NCBI GenBank assembly: GCA_011390955.1
Contig: JAABRM010000011.1
Span: forward strand, 1 to 64,000
Direction: 5' to 3'
Origin: Oscillatoriales cyanobacterium
Lineage (GTDB): Bacteria > Cyanobacteriota > Cyanobacteriia > Cyanobacteriales > Laspinemataceae
DNA length: 64,000 nt
Under the pieces are notes generated by a model. That model saw nothing but the letters and a program-made list of their open reading frames with translations. It was not told the origin of the DNA and searched no databases. This document shows, in pieces, positions 25,744 through 34,799 of this stretch. Made by a program: the position numbers and the translations under genes. Within the stretch, counting starts at the first letter, position 1, and each line of letters starts with the position of its first letter.

Positions 25744-26988
25744 TTAATGATTACTTTTTAAACTTCGATCTAACAATTGCAAAATCGCGATCGCACCCAG
25801 GACTGTAACCGCCCAACCAGGCCATAATAAATCAGCCCAAGGACGGGGTTGATCCAACGTCCAACCCGCCAAAACGGGGCCAATAAAATAACCGACTGCC
25901 CAACATTGGGAATTAATCGAAAGATAGACCCCGATAACCGATGGCGGCGCTAAATCTGCCACCAAAGCAGACGCCGAAGGTAAATAAGCGACAGTGGCGA
26001 TCGCCAGGACTCCAGAAGCCAATAAAGCCACAGGAGTTTGAGCATAATTAATCACTCCCGTCAGCCCGGTTAAAATAAAACCAATTGCCCATAAAATGCT
26101 CGAAAAAATCAAAGCCTTAGCATGGCTAAAGCGGCGGAGAAACCGGGCAATTGGTAGTTGGAGAATAATCGAAAGTACCAGATGCCAAGTAAATAAGGCA
26201 CTAATTAAAGCCGTGGACAAACCCGAACCCACAAACTCATTAAAATAAAGAGGCATGGCAGTATAAACTTGGGAAATATAGGTAGTAAACATGATATTCA
26301 CCACACAATAAATCCATAAAGTGCGATCGCTCAGGGCAACCAACCAGCCATTTTTTTCTAATTTATCCTCTTGATGGCGATCGAACTGACAAGTTTCAGG
26401 AATTGCTTGATAAATTACCCCGGAAAACACCAAAAAAGAAATCGCATCCACCACAAATAAAAGCCGATAAGACCCCATTAAAGAAATCAAAATTCCGCCC
26501 AGGATAATTCCCAAACCCAACCCACAACTATCTCCTAATCGAGTAATCGCATAAGCTTCATGGCGCTCTTTTCCCGTGCTTAAATCAGCCACCACCGCCT
26601 CAGTAGCAGGCCAATATAAACCAATTCCTAAACCCTGGATTAAATTACCGAATAATAATGTATAAAAACCGTGAGTATTAGCTAAAATAAAAGAAGCCAA
26701 ACTAGACACTAAAGTAGATAAAAGTAAAGTGCGTCTTCTGCCCCACCTGGGAGAATCGCTCATTAAACCACTCAAAAAACGGCCAATCACTCCAGAAACG
26801 GAAATACTCCCCAGGGCAAATCCCACCGCAGTTTTGCTTAATCCCAATTCATCACTAGCAAAAAAAATTGGGGCATAAAATAAAGTAAATCCCGTCCCAA
26901 TTCCCGATAAAAACCTGCCAAAAATTAGAATCCAAATTTTTTGGTTAAGTTGGGGCAAAGGACCCAAAATTTGCCGATGCAATTTCAT
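25744..26988 (-). CDS. Major facilitator superfamily transporter
   Basis: 414 residues from the ATG at 26988, with about twelve hydrophobic segments. The loop after the second segment has the MFS signature form (GRFLSGLMSDSPRWGRRRTLL). Further segments include NLIQGLGIGLYWPATEAVVADL and RLGDSCGLGLGIILGG. The substrate cannot be told; the shape is that of drug- or sugar-exporting MFS proteins. The frame is open for another 164 codons upstream through repeat DNA, but the conserved protein begins at MKLHRQILGPL. No Shine-Dalgarno is present because a heptamer array starts about eight bases before this ATG. Confidence 0.8.
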   Translation of the reverse strand: MKLHRQILGPLPQLNQKIWILIFGRFLSGIGTGFTLFYAPIFFASDELGLSKTAVGFALGSISVSGVIGRFLSGLMSDSPRWGRRRTLLLSTLVSSLASFILANTHGFYTLLFGNLIQGLGIGLYWPATEAVVADLSTGKERHEAYAITRLGDSCGLGLGIILGGILISLMGSYRLLFVVDAISFLVFSGVIYQAIPETCQFDRHQEDKLEKNGWLVALSDRTLWIYCVVNIMFTTYISQVYTAMPLYFNEFVGSGLSTALISALFTWHLVLSIILQLPIARFLRRFSHAKALIFSSILWAIGFILTGLTGVINYAQTPVALLASGVLAIATVAYLPSASALVADLAPPSVIGVYLSINSQCWAVGYFIGPVLAGWTLDQPRPWADLLWPGWAVTVLGAIAILQLLDRSLKSNH

Positions 26989-26989
26989 G

Positions 26990-27207
26990 TATTTGTTGGT
27001 TGTTGGTTGTTGGTTGTTGGTTGGTGGTTGGTGGTTGGTGGTTGGTGGTTGGTGGTTGGTGGTTGGTGGTTGGTGGTTGGTGGTTGTTGGTTGTTTGCTC
27101 CCCCGCACCTGAAGCCCCTCCGCACCTGAAGCCCCCTGCTCCTCCGCTCCTCCGCACCTGAAGCCCCTCCGCACCTGAAGCCCCTCCGCACCTGAAGCCC
27201 CCTGCTT
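26990..27207. repeat. Heptamer + octamer/17-mer composite array at the MFS start
   Basis: TTGTTGG then GGTGGTT heptamers (26993-27095), then gctcccccgcacctgaagcc units of 17 bp with octamer-like pieces (27096-27207). On the minus strand this is the same octamer-then-heptamer order as at 22755 and 23545, and it leads directly into the MFS start codon. Confidence 0.88.
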
Positions 27208-27286
27208 CCCAAAACCCCACACCTCCTTTCCCCATAAAAAAACCTTTAAACTATGATGTGAAACACAAAGAATCATTTTAAAACCA

Positions 27287-27712
27287 ATGAACACTGATAA
27301 CTTGATGGAATCTGTGCAAACTGGATTTCGCGTCGCTGTTGGGGCTACGGCTTCATTAATCGAACTGTTGCAAGACCCGCAAAAACAACCAGAGAACCTT
27401 AACCCTTGGGATGCCAATTGGGACGAATTGACGAAACAGTGGGCAGAAAAAGGAGAAGTGACCGAACGGGAAGCCCGCAACTTTGTGGAGAATTTATGGA
27501 GTCAGCAAACGGCTTCTAGCCCTGAGACTGAAGGGACGGACAGATCGACGGAATCGCCGGAATCGCCGGAATCGAAGGAATCGACGGAATCGACGGAATC
27601 TAATCCCACGCCGTCTTCGGATTCAGAAGTGCAGTCAGAATTACATGAACTGACGCAAAAAATCGCCAGCCTCCGGGCTGAATTAGAGAAACTTCAACAA
27701 GAAAAGGGTTGA
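27287..27712 (+). CDS. Phasin-like helical protein
   Basis: 141 residues. Residues 1-75 are an amphipathic helical region (LMESVQTGFRVAVGATASLIELLQD, WDELTKQWAEKGEVTEREARNFVENLW) similar to small phasin-like proteins of cyanobacteria. A Ser/Glu/Thr/Pro-rich linker with near-identical codon repeats (ESPESPESKESTEST) joins it to a C-terminal coiled coil (ELHELTQKIASLRAELEKLQQE). Phasins coat polyhydroxyalkanoate granules; whether this one does is unknown. Divergent from the MFS gene, with the repeat array between them. Confidence 0.65.
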   Translation: MNTDNLMESVQTGFRVAVGATASLIELLQDPQKQPENLNPWDANWDELTKQWAEKGEVTEREARNFVENLWSQQTASSPETEGTDRSTESPESPESKESTESTESNPTPSSDSEVQSELHELTQKIASLRAELEKLQQEKG

Positions 27713-27878
27713 CCACAGTTAATCATAAACTGTAGAAAATGTTATAGAATGGTATAAAAGCAAAAACTTAACGGCTTGACACCCGGAACAAAACTCTTCT
27801 CGCTTTGGGAGACCTGTGACAAGGCAATTGGGTATATCCACCAGTTTTAAACTTCCTGAAAATAGCTCAGTAGAGTAG

Positions 27879-27989
27879 CTTTGCTGTCAAATAGGGCGAG
27901 TTGCGCCCGATTTTAAGCCTGTGGACAGGGTGCTGCCGACAGTCCTGGATGAAGCAGGAAGCGAACTCTCTATTCTTCGGAGTAGTTAA
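27879..27989 (+). pseudogene. Possible TnpB 3'-end remnant with IS605-type right end
   Basis: An open stretch without a start codon reads VAPDFKPVDRVLPTVLDEAGS then ELSILRSS and a stop. The DEAGS ending is, from memory, common at the C-terminus of cyanobacterial TnpB proteins. It ends in a hairpin with a UUCG tetraloop (ctattc-ttcg-gagtag, 27970-27985). The upstream 100 bp (27770-27876) contain stop codons. In intact elements the TnpB 3' end plus right end is transcribed as a guide (omega) RNA. Only the tail is left here; the identification is tentative. Confidence 0.4.
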
Positions 27990-28110
27990 AGTAGAACCAA
28001 TTTTCTACAGTTTCGTACAACGGAGATGCTTGATCCGATATTGAGTGTTGAAAGTCGGGGTAATTGAGAAACTCGCGATCGGCTTCTGGTGGAGGGTGTG
28101 GGGCCGCCAT
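27970..28110 (-). CDS. Possible 46-residue small protein
   Basis: On the minus strand an ATG frame ends in SPLYETVENWFYFNYSEE and a stop; the middle reads EADREFLNYPDFQHS. Composition is protein-like. The first ten residues (MAAPHPPPEA) come from a sequence (gatggcggccccacaccct) that recurs at 48660 in repeat DNA, so the original start may have been replaced. It overlaps the TnpB-like tail on the other strand, so only one of the two is likely to be real. Confidence 0.3.
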   Translation of the reverse strand: MAAPHPPPEADREFLNYPDFQHSISDQASPLYETVENWFYFNYSEE

Positions 28111-28113
28111 CGG

Positions 28114-28200
28114 GAAAACAATTAACAATTAACAATTGACAATTGACAATTAAACAAAATTATCAATTATCAATTGTTAATTATCAATTATTCCCTCTTC
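28114..28200. repeat. AATTGACA/TTATCAA heptamer arrays facing each other
   Basis: Units of caattaa/caattga on the left and attatcaattgttaa on the right, giving a long AT-rich stem. The same pair occurs at 48553-48655, there in the opposite order. Confidence 0.75.
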
Positions 28201-28257
28201 CCTACACCCTACACCCTACACCCCAAAAAGCGCCGCCGCGCCCAAATAACAAATAAA

Positions 28258-28304
28258 TAAGCCTCACCACTGACAAGGAGAACAAAGCCAGCGGGTGAGG
28301 CTTA
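28258..28304. terminator. Hairpin TAAGCCTCACC / GGTGAGGCTTA
   Basis: Perfect 11-bp inverted repeat with a 25-nt loop. On the minus strand it is followed by TTATTTATTTG. It could be a terminator for a transcript from the DUF4327 side, although 435 bp separate them. Confidence 0.45.
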
Positions 28305-28739
28305 CATTTATATTTCTCTAAGCTCATTAATGGCAAAAGAGCTAGGTATTAATCAATCAAAGGATTTGCTGTTGAAGCCAAAACATTCGAGCGGAAAAGA
28401 TTTTGGCTTATTTTTGGTTTATTTTTAGTTTATTTTTGGTTTATTTTTGGTTTTTGGCGGGTTTTTGGTTGCTTTTTGCTTGAATCTTTATTTGGTGAAT
28501 CAAGTCAGGCTATCCGACCCAAATTTAAATTAAGTCAGTAAATCTGCTTAGTTTAAAACAGGTCAGGGTAGGGAGAGTTTAATTACTTTTGTCCTGGTTT
28601 CGCTTTTTTCGGATAAGCGATTGTCAATGGCCAATTCTCAAAGGCCGCCATGTTTTATTTACCCTATCTATAAATCTTTAAAGCGCGATCGCCTTCATCG
28701 CATTCAAAGACTTAGATTGGCCGATTTTTTATTTGGGAT
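28305..28739. other. Intergenic region
   Basis: About 435 bp. It contains a T-rich tandem repeat (tttttggtttat, four copies, about 28408-28456). An ATG frame of 32 codons at 28330 is not convincing. No other feature was seen. Confidence 0.4.
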
Positions 28740-28964
28740 TTAGTCGTTATCCCATTCTTCGCTGCCCATCAGATCGCCAATGCGATCGCGGAGTAAGAAA
28801 TCACATTTTTCTAATTCACCTTCGACACAACCCCATTCACGAGCGGGAATGTACTGACAAAGTGTGTAGATTGGTTGTTGGCGGCTAACCAGTCCCTTAT
28901 TAACCAGTTGACGAGCTTCTTGTTGGATAATCTCGATTGAATATTGGACAGTAGACGTAGCCAT
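28740..28964 (-). CDS. DUF4327 family protein
   Basis: 74 residues. The sequence YSIEIIQQEARQLVNKGLVS, RQQPIYTLCQYIPAREW, LEKCDFLLRDRIGDL and SEEWDND is the whole DUF4327 family pattern as I know it, a small soluble cyanobacterial protein of unknown function. The length is normal. ATG at 28964. It stands alone; about 490 bp upstream are without genes. Confidence 0.85.
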   Translation of the reverse strand: MATSTVQYSIEIIQQEARQLVNKGLVSRQQPIYTLCQYIPAREWGCVEGELEKCDFLLRDRIGDLMGSEEWDND

Positions 28965-29453
28965 ATTGACCCCTTTTGTTTATTAAGTGTGAGTAAACTG
29001 AACAACGGGAAAATCGTGAAAAAAACTGAATGTCAGAGCCAGTGGTGTTAATTACGATCCAGAACCTTGAAACATTAAAGATTAAATCAATTGTTACAAG
29101 ATATACAGCAGGATGTCAAGGAGCAAGTTAAGAGTTTTTAGCTTGCGTTCATCAATGCCGCTGTCACCATTGGATTGGCTGATGGTGTATCAGCATAAAT
29201 ACTGTGTACCGACACTGATTAACGAAACTTAACAAAATGCCAAATCAGTAGAGCGAAAAGGATGGTTAATCTGCTTCTATTGAGTCAATCTGCTAGTATG
29301 CAATGGCGATCCAGGAAAAAAAATGGGAAACGCTGGAGATACGTTACCCAAGGAATCAGGGATCGGGAGAAATGGCTCTCCCACTGGTTGAGTCATGTTT
29401 TATGGTGACAAATGCCCAATGGTGGATCTGTTCACCACTCACGCTACTAAGAT
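28965..29453. other. Intergenic region
   Basis: About 490 bp between the divergent/parallel DUF4327 and GH3 genes. The open frame at 29303-29545 overlaps the 3' end of the GH3 gene and does not look like protein. No clear signal was found. Confidence 0.4.
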
Positions 29454-31052
29454 TTAGGCGGACAGGCCAAACAAGGTTTCCAAGGCGATCGCCTGGGCTG
29501 CTGGCATTTGTCCGTAGGAAAAGACATAAGGAATCTTTCCTTTGAGGTTGGGTAACAAGCTCTCAATAATGTATGGGCTACCGTAACAAACAAGCCCTTG
29601 TACTCCCCCTTGTTGTAACATTTTTTGCAGTTGATTGGCGATTGCTGCTGTTAAGTTGGCGCTACCCCGAAATGGGTTGCCCCGAATAAACAATTGCACT
29701 AATTTCGGTAGTTCTTGCTCGTCTTCGGCGGTTAAGTCGGCAAAGGAAATGTATTGATCGATTACTTGCACTTCATAGCCGAACTGCTGGGGAATTTGGA
29801 TGGCGGGGACGTGATGACCTAAGTATTTGGCTCGGAGAATATCATCGACAACAATTAAATTGCGTGATTTTTGCCCCGTTTCCGGCGGCGTTGGTCGTAA
29901 TGGTAGCGAACCGCCGACTTGCTGGGAACTGGCTAGAATGTCATCATTTACTGACATAGTGGCGGGGGTGGCTAGTTGAGCCAAGGGTTGAACCGAGCAG
30001 CGATCGCCGATAACTTTTGGGGCAACTTTTTGCTTGACTTGCCAAATGCGTTCGAGGGAAGTGCTCAGGCGATCGCGGGTAATTCGCCCACTTTTCACCG
30101 CGTCACAAATTGCTTGAATGGCAGCGGCGGGATCTACGGGCATGAGTAAAATATCGGCACCGGCTTCTAGGGCTAAAATTGGCGCTTCGGTGGCGCCGTA
30201 ACGTTTGGCGATCGCGCCCATCACCAGGGCATCGGTGACAATTAATCCGGGAAATCCCAGGTTTTGCCGGAGTTGACCTGTCAAAATTTTGGGAGATAGG
30301 GTGGCGGGTCGGTCCGGATCCCAACATTGAATTAATAAGTGGGCACTCATCACCGAGTCCACCCCAGAGGCGATCGCACTAATAAATGGTGGCAGTTCAA
30401 TTTCTGCTAATCGTTCGGCGGAATGGGGCAACACCGGCAACTCCAAATGGGAATCTACACTGGTGTCCCCATGTCCGGGAAAATGTTTGGCACAAGTTAA
30501 CACGGGCCATTGTTTCGCCCCTTGAATAAACGCGCTGGTCAATTCCGCCACCAGGTGCGGGGTTTCCCCAAAGGAACGCACGTTAATCACCGGATTATCG
30601 GGATTATTGTTCACGTCCACCACCGGGGCCAGTACCCAATTTAAGCCGATCGCTAAACTTTCTTGGGCGATCGCCGACCCCATCCGGTAAGCAAATTCTT
30701 TCGCTTTGGCTAAATCTTTCTGAGCAATGGTACTCAGAGCCATTGGCGGTGCAAACCAAGTCGCCCCAGCAAACCGCTGACCCACCCCTTCTTCCACGTC
30801 TGCGGCTAACAGTAGGGGAAATTTGGCTTGGGATTGCAGGATGTGCGATCGCAACATCAAATCCCCCGCACTGCCGCCGACAAAAATCACCCCACCCACG
30901 CCCAAATCAGCAATCCAATGCTGTAAAGTCGCGGCGGGGGGTTCCCAATCAGGAAATTCAATTTGATGGTCAAATAAATGACCCGATGCCCGAACCACGA
31001 ACAACTGGGCGACTTGTTCTTCTAGGGACAGACTATTGATATCTGGTGACAT
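29454..31052 (-). CDS. Glycoside hydrolase family 3 protein (NagZ-like beta-N-acetylhexosaminidase)
   Basis: 532 residues. The first 350 residues form the GH3 catalytic barrel: LLLAADVEEGVGQR, LNWVLAPVVDVN, FGETPHLVAEL, the NagZ hallmark KHFPGHGDTSVDSH, and the catalytic Asp in GLIVTDALVMGAI. The remaining 180 residues are a second domain (NLIVVDDILRAKYLG, VQLFIRGNPFRGSAN, VCYGSPYII), which single-domain NagZ lacks but many cyanobacterial homologues have. NagZ removes N-acetylglucosamine from cell-wall fragments in peptidoglycan recycling. No signal peptide, so it is probably cytoplasmic. No peptidoglycan genes adjoin. Confidence 0.88.
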   Translation of the reverse strand: MSPDINSLSLEEQVAQLFVVRASGHLFDHQIEFPDWEPPAATLQHWIADLGVGGVIFVGGSAGDLMLRSHILQSQAKFPLLLAADVEEGVGQRFAGATWFAPPMALSTIAQKDLAKAKEFAYRMGSAIAQESLAIGLNWVLAPVVDVNNNPDNPVINVRSFGETPHLVAELTSAFIQGAKQWPVLTCAKHFPGHGDTSVDSHLELPVLPHSAERLAEIELPPFISAIASGVDSVMSAHLLIQCWDPDRPATLSPKILTGQLRQNLGFPGLIVTDALVMGAIAKRYGATEAPILALEAGADILLMPVDPAAAIQAICDAVKSGRITRDRLSTSLERIWQVKQKVAPKVIGDRCSVQPLAQLATPATMSVNDDILASSQQVGGSLPLRPTPPETGQKSRNLIVVDDILRAKYLGHHVPAIQIPQQFGYEVQVIDQYISFADLTAEDEQELPKLVQLFIRGNPFRGSANLTAAIANQLQKMLQQGGVQGLVCYGSPYIIESLLPNLKGKIPYVFSYGQMPAAQAIALETLFGLSA

Positions 31053-31065
31053 ATTTTAGTTAATA

Positions 31066-31211
31066 ATACCATTTACAAAAATTCATCCAACAGCCCCTAA
31101 CATTCGTAGGGTGGGCAAACAATTTTACCCACCCTACCATATATTATGGTTGACTTTTGCCCACCCTACAATATAAATACTTATTGTTGCATAATTTTTT
31201 GTAAATGGTAT
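31066..31211. repeat. MITE-like element with ATACCATTTACAAAAATT ends (copy 3)
   Basis: Terminal inverted repeats ataccatttacaaaaatt / aattttttgtaaatggtat (one extra T in the right arm) bound 146 bp. The inside holds the palindromic gtagggtgggca ... tgcccaccctac repeat. The best-preserved of three related elements. Confidence 0.75.
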
Positions 31212-31281
31212 AATTACTAGGAAAATAAAGGTGACGGTTGACGGTTCGCGGTTGACGGTAAAACCTCAAGCAAACATAACA

Positions 31282-31911
31282 TTAATGCTGAAAAATATCT
31301 GGATATTGCAGTAAATCTAAAGATACAAATACGGGCAAACAGTTAAAACAATCTTGGGCTAATTCCCAACGGTCTTCTCTCTGCAATATCGCGGTTAATT
31401 TCTGTTGCACTGGCAACAAATATTTCACATCATTGGCGGCATATTTTAATTGAGCATCGGAGAGGTTGGCGGCATTGCCCCAATCAGAACTTTGGGAAGT
31501 TTTATCTAAGTCGATATTTTGCAGTTCTTTGACTACGGATTTTAGGCCATGATTGGCAGTATAAGTTCGGGCAATTTTACTGGCAATTTTAGAACAAAAG
31601 ACGGGCTGAACATAGATATCTAAATGATATCTTAACATGGCCATGTCAAAGCGGGCATAGTGAAAAACTTTAACCATATTTGGCGCTTCCAAGAGTTGTT
31701 TTAAATTTGGGGCAGATTTCTGTCCTTTGGCAATGCGAATCACGGTGACTCGCTTTTTTTCATCGCATAGTTGAACCAAACATAGGCGATCGCGCCACGG
31801 TAATAGCCCCATTGTTTCCGTATCTGCGGCGATCGCTTCTGCCGTTAAATACTCGGTTAATTGAGCCTCGGATAAATCACCATCACAGACTTGAAATTCT
31901 TTTAAACTCAT
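31282..31911 (-). CDS. rnd: Ribonuclease D-type 3'-5' exonuclease
   Basis: 209 residues. The DEDDy exonuclease motifs are all present: AADTETMGL (Exo I, Asp and Glu), FHYARFDMAML (Exo II) and KYAANDVKYL (Exo III, Tyr and Asp). There is no HRDC domain, so the protein is a short form common in cyanobacteria. RNase D trims tRNA and other structured RNA 3' ends; whether this enzyme prefers RNA or DNA cannot be told. It stands alone on the minus strand between repeat elements. Confidence 0.88.
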   Translation of the reverse strand: MSLKEFQVCDGDLSEAQLTEYLTAEAIAADTETMGLLPWRDRLCLVQLCDEKKRVTVIRIAKGQKSAPNLKQLLEAPNMVKVFHYARFDMAMLRYHLDIYVQPVFCSKIASKIARTYTANHGLKSVVKELQNIDLDKTSQSSDWGNAANLSDAQLKYAANDVKYLLPVQQKLTAILQREDRWELAQDCFNCLPVFVSLDLLQYPDIFQH

Positions 31912-31987
31912 TGTGAACGACTCTCAAATTTTTGCTACGACCAGCAGAAACCGGGTAACTTCGGCGAAACCCGGTTTCTTTATCTGC

Positions 31988-32115
31988 TAAGTAGGTCGGC
32001 ATAATTAATTGCACTTTTTTTACCCCGCAAAAATCTCTGGATTCCCGCCTGAAGCGGGAATGACAGATTTTTATCTGATGAGTATATATTGAATTTATTT
32101 ATGCCCACCTACTTA
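31988..32115. repeat. MITE-like element with TAAGTAGGTG ends, inverted copy
   Basis: 128 bp from taagtaggtcggcataatta to atgcccacctactta. It is the reverse orientation of the elements at 36675, 51960, 59216 and 61337, and has the same inner ggattcccgcc ... gcgggaatgac palindrome. It is flanked on both sides by agaaaccgggtttc-type palindromes (31950-31980, 32125). Confidence 0.85.
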
Positions 32116-32168
32116 ATACAAGAAACCGGGTTTCTTTTCCCGATCTGCGGCTTCTCGAACGGCGGGAT

Positions 32169-33422
32169 TTAGGCACCGAGGTGTAAAAACTTGGCAATGG
32201 TTTGCACATCTTTATCACCGCGACCGGAACAGTTAATCACAATTCGGGGACTGCCAGTGAGTTGGGGACAAAGGGTTTCCAAATAAGCGATCGCATGAGA
32301 AGTTTCTAAAGCGGGAATAATCCCCTCTAACTGAGATAACCGTTGGAAAGCGGCCACCGCTTCGGAGTCCGTCACGCTATAATATTCCGCTCGTTGAGTA
32401 TCTTTTAAATAGCTATGTTCGGGGCCAACACCGGGATAATCCAAACCGGCACTAATAGAATGAGCTTCAATCACTTGACCATCATCATCTTGTAACAAAT
32501 AACTCATCGCCCCGTGTAACACCCCCACTTGTCCGCGAGTCAAAGTCGCCGCGTGTTTATCGGTGTCAACGCCCTCCCCGGCAGCTTCTACACCAATCAT
32601 CCGCACTTGGCGATCGCCCACAAACTCATAAAATAGTCCCATCGCATTGGAACCACCGCCTACGCAAGCCATGAGAATATCCGGCAAACCGCCCCATTTG
32701 GCTTGGCATTGGCTGCGGGTTTCCTGACCGATCACATGATGAAAATCCCGCACCATCATGGGATAAGGATGCGGCCCAGCTACGGAACCGAGAATATAAT
32801 GAGTGGTTTCCACATTCGTCACCCAATCGCGGATCGCTTCGGAGGTGGCATCTTTCAGGGTGCCAGTCCCCGCAGCCACGGGACGCACTTCGGCCCCCAT
32901 TAGCCGCATTCTAAATACGTTCAGGGATTGGCGTTCCATATCTTGAACGCCCATATAAATCACGCAGTCCAGACCAAAGCGAGCACAAACGGTGGCAGTG
33001 GCAACCCCATGCTGACCGGCGCCGGTTTCCGCGATAATCCGCTGTTTGCCCATGCGTTTGGCCAAAAGTGCCTGGGCGATCGCATTATTAATTTTATGGG
33101 CTCCGGTATGATTCAGGTCTTCCCGCTTCAAATAAATTTGTGGCCCCGTGCCATCAGGACGGGCATAATATTGAGTCAGGCGTTCGGCAAAATATAAAGG
33201 ACTAGGGCGACCGCAATAGTCTTGCAATAATTGATTTAATTCCGCTTGAAACTCTGGGTCTTGACGATATTTTTGATAAGCCGCCTCTAACTCAGTCAAC
33301 GCTGGCATTAAAGTTTCGGGAACATATTTGCCGCCAAATCGCCCAAATCTTCCCAGGGCATCAGGAACTTGGCTCGCGTTGGGGGATATTTCTGGAGGTT
33401 TGGGTAAAGGGGTGGTAGTCAC
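32169..33422 (-). CDS. trpB: Tryptophan synthase beta subunit
   Basis: 417 residues. TrpB hallmarks are [13 protein letters not shown], the PLP lysine in [13 protein letters not shown], the catalytic Glu-containing [11 protein letters not shown], and the phosphate-binding GGGSNAMG. It condenses indole and serine into tryptophan together with the alpha subunit. No trpA or other trp gene adjoins, as is usual in cyanobacteria where trp genes are scattered. The first 20 residues are a variable extension. ATG at 33422. Confidence 0.96.
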   Translation of the reverse strand: MTTTPLPKPPEISPNASQVPDALGRFGRFGGKYVPETLMPALTELEAAYQKYRQDPEFQAELNQLLQDYCGRPSPLYFAERLTQYYARPDGTGPQIYLKREDLNHTGAHKINNAIAQALLAKRMGKQRIIAETGAGQHGVATATVCARFGLDCVIYMGVQDMERQSLNVFRMRLMGAEVRPVAAGTGTLKDATSEAIRDWVTNVETTHYILGSVAGPHPYPMMVRDFHHVIGQETRSQCQAKWGGLPDILMACVGGGSNAMGLFYEFVGDRQVRMIGVEAAGEGVDTDKHAATLTRGQVGVLHGAMSYLLQDDDGQVIEAHSISAGLDYPGVGPEHSYLKDTQRAEYYSVTDSEAVAAFQRLSQLEGIIPALETSHAIAYLETLCPQLTGSPRIVINCSGRGDKDVQTIAKFLHLGA

Positions 33423-33637
33423 TGGCTTAATGGATCTGAAAAAACAACCTTAATTATACTAAGCTAGAGACAGTCATAATTCAGTAATTAGCCACGGGCG
33501 CGATCGCCGCCAGATCATTTTTATTCAAAACCTTAAAAACGGCGACTCAAGACTCTCCCGACGAGAGGGGAATTAAGGGGTCGTCCCTAAGACAGCATTA
33601 TTTTGACAATCTTTCGGCATTAACTTCGTGAAATCTT

Positions 33638-34021
33638 ATGGCAACTTCTCAAGGCAAATCAAAAAAGAATCTCATTGTTTACCAAGAATTTGGCACCCCG
33701 ACCGATCGGTTCAAAACGCCTCTTGGGGCTTCTTCGGCTGACGCTTTGGAACGTGGCATCACTGAGTTGCCACCTTCTCAGCAAAACCTGCGAGTAGAAG
33801 CCTCTCGGAAGCAGCGTAAAGGTAAAACGGTCACGGTGATTACGGGTTTTCAAGCCAAACCAGAAACTTTAGCCACCTTAGTCAAACAGCTTAAGGCCCT
33901 CTGTGGGGCTGGTGGCACGGTGAAAGAAAATACCATTGAAATTCAGGGAGATCATCGCCAGAAACTCCTCGAATACCTGATTAAGCAGGGGTATAAAGCC
34001 AAAATTAGTGGTGGTAATTAA
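33638..34021 (+). CDS. SUI1/eIF1-like translation initiation factor (YciH family)
   Basis: 127 residues. The C-terminal half is a SUI1 domain (KGKTVTVITGFQAKPETLATLVKQLK, CGAGGTVKENTIEIQGDHRQKLLEYLIKQGYKAKISGG). The N-terminal 55 residues are basic and less ordered. Bacterial homologues (E. coli YciH) bear on start-codon fidelity, probably under stress. The gene stands alone; the stop codon is followed directly by a heptamer array. Confidence 0.88.
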   Translation: MATSQGKSKKNLIVYQEFGTPTDRFKTPLGASSADALERGITELPPSQQNLRVEASRKQRKGKTVTVITGFQAKPETLATLVKQLKALCGAGGTVKENTIEIQGDHRQKLLEYLIKQGYKAKISGGN

Positions 34022-34320
34022 TTTATTTTGTTGTTGGTTATTTGTTGTTGGTTGGTGGTTGGTGGTTATTTGTTGTTGATTGGTGGTTGGTGGTTGGTGG
34101 TTATTTGTTGTTGGTTGGTGGGTAGGGATTCTTTGGTTGGTGGTTGGTGGGTAGGGATATTTCAGGAGAGATTATTTGGTTGTTGTTCATGAGGTATTGT
34201 TAATTTGTTATTATTTATTTGTGATTGGTGATTTTATGCTATAATACTTCAAATAACGAATAACAAACAACTTGCCAACAACCAACAAACAACAAACAAC
34301 AAACAACAAATAACCATTGC
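34022..34320. repeat. Heptamer arrays (GGTGGTT / GTTGTTG then CAACAAA)
   Basis: Long tract of gttggtggttggtgg units (34029-34195), with an embedded doublet gggtagggat(t/a)(c/t), an AT-rich gap, and then caacaaa units (34255-34315). Facing orientation as at 16530-16700. Confidence 0.85.
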
Positions 34321-34433
34321 CCGCTTGGACGATCGTGAGCCAGAAGGCAAAGAAAATGGGTAAACTATAGATAATAGCCAATATTATAACCCGTTATCCT
34401 TTTGATATTACTCCCGAATTTTTGTACAAAACT

Positions 34434-34799
34434 ATGACTACCGTGCTGCTGGTTGAAGACAGTCTAACCCAACAAGAAATGATTGCAGAAATACTGCAAA
34501 AGAGAGGATTAAAAGTTTCCCTTGCTAATGATGGGGTAGAAGCGCTGGAAAAAATTCAAGCCAATTGCCCCGACTTGGTGGTTTTAGACATTATTATGCC
34601 TAAAATGAACGGCTATGAAGTTTGCCGCCATATTAAATCTAATCCGAAAACTCAGAGTATTCCGGTGATTATGTGTTCTTCTAAGTCGGAAGAATTTGAC
34701 CGCTATTGGGGGATGAAACAAGGGGCAGATGCTTATATTTGTAAGCCATTTCATCCCAAAGAACTATTAGGAACGATTAAACAATTTTTGCTGAAATAA
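34434..34799 (+). CDS. Single-domain response regulator (CheY-like)
   Basis: 121 residues from the ATG at 34434 (a TTG four codons upstream is less likely). The receiver domain is complete: acidic pair in VEDS, phospho-acceptor Asp in LVVLDIIMPKMNG, Ser/Thr in IMCSSKS, Lys in ICKPFHPKE. There is no output domain. It resembles the PatA/PilH-type response regulators that relay signals to twitching motility or phototaxis in cyanobacteria; no partner kinase adjoins. An unusual feature is Cys rather than Thr in the switch-strand context (MCSS). Confidence 0.88.
   Translation: MTTVLLVEDSLTQQEMIAEILQKRGLKVSLANDGVEALEKIQANCPDLVVLDIIMPKMNGYEVCRHIKSNPKTQSIPVIMCSSKSEEFDRYWGMKQGADAYICKPFHPKELLGTIKQFLLK

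Noticed and set aside
27771-28000. 6S RNA, tmRNA or RNase P RNA
   Set aside because: None of the conserved core sequences that I know for these RNAs is present; the TnpB-tail reading explains it better.
28330-28428. 32-codon ATG frame (MAKELGINQSKD)
   Set aside because: Too short, runs into a T-rich tandem repeat and has no Shine-Dalgarno.
29303-29545. 80-residue plus-strand frame
   Set aside because: Overlaps the GH3 gene end in antisense and is Arg-rich in the overlap.
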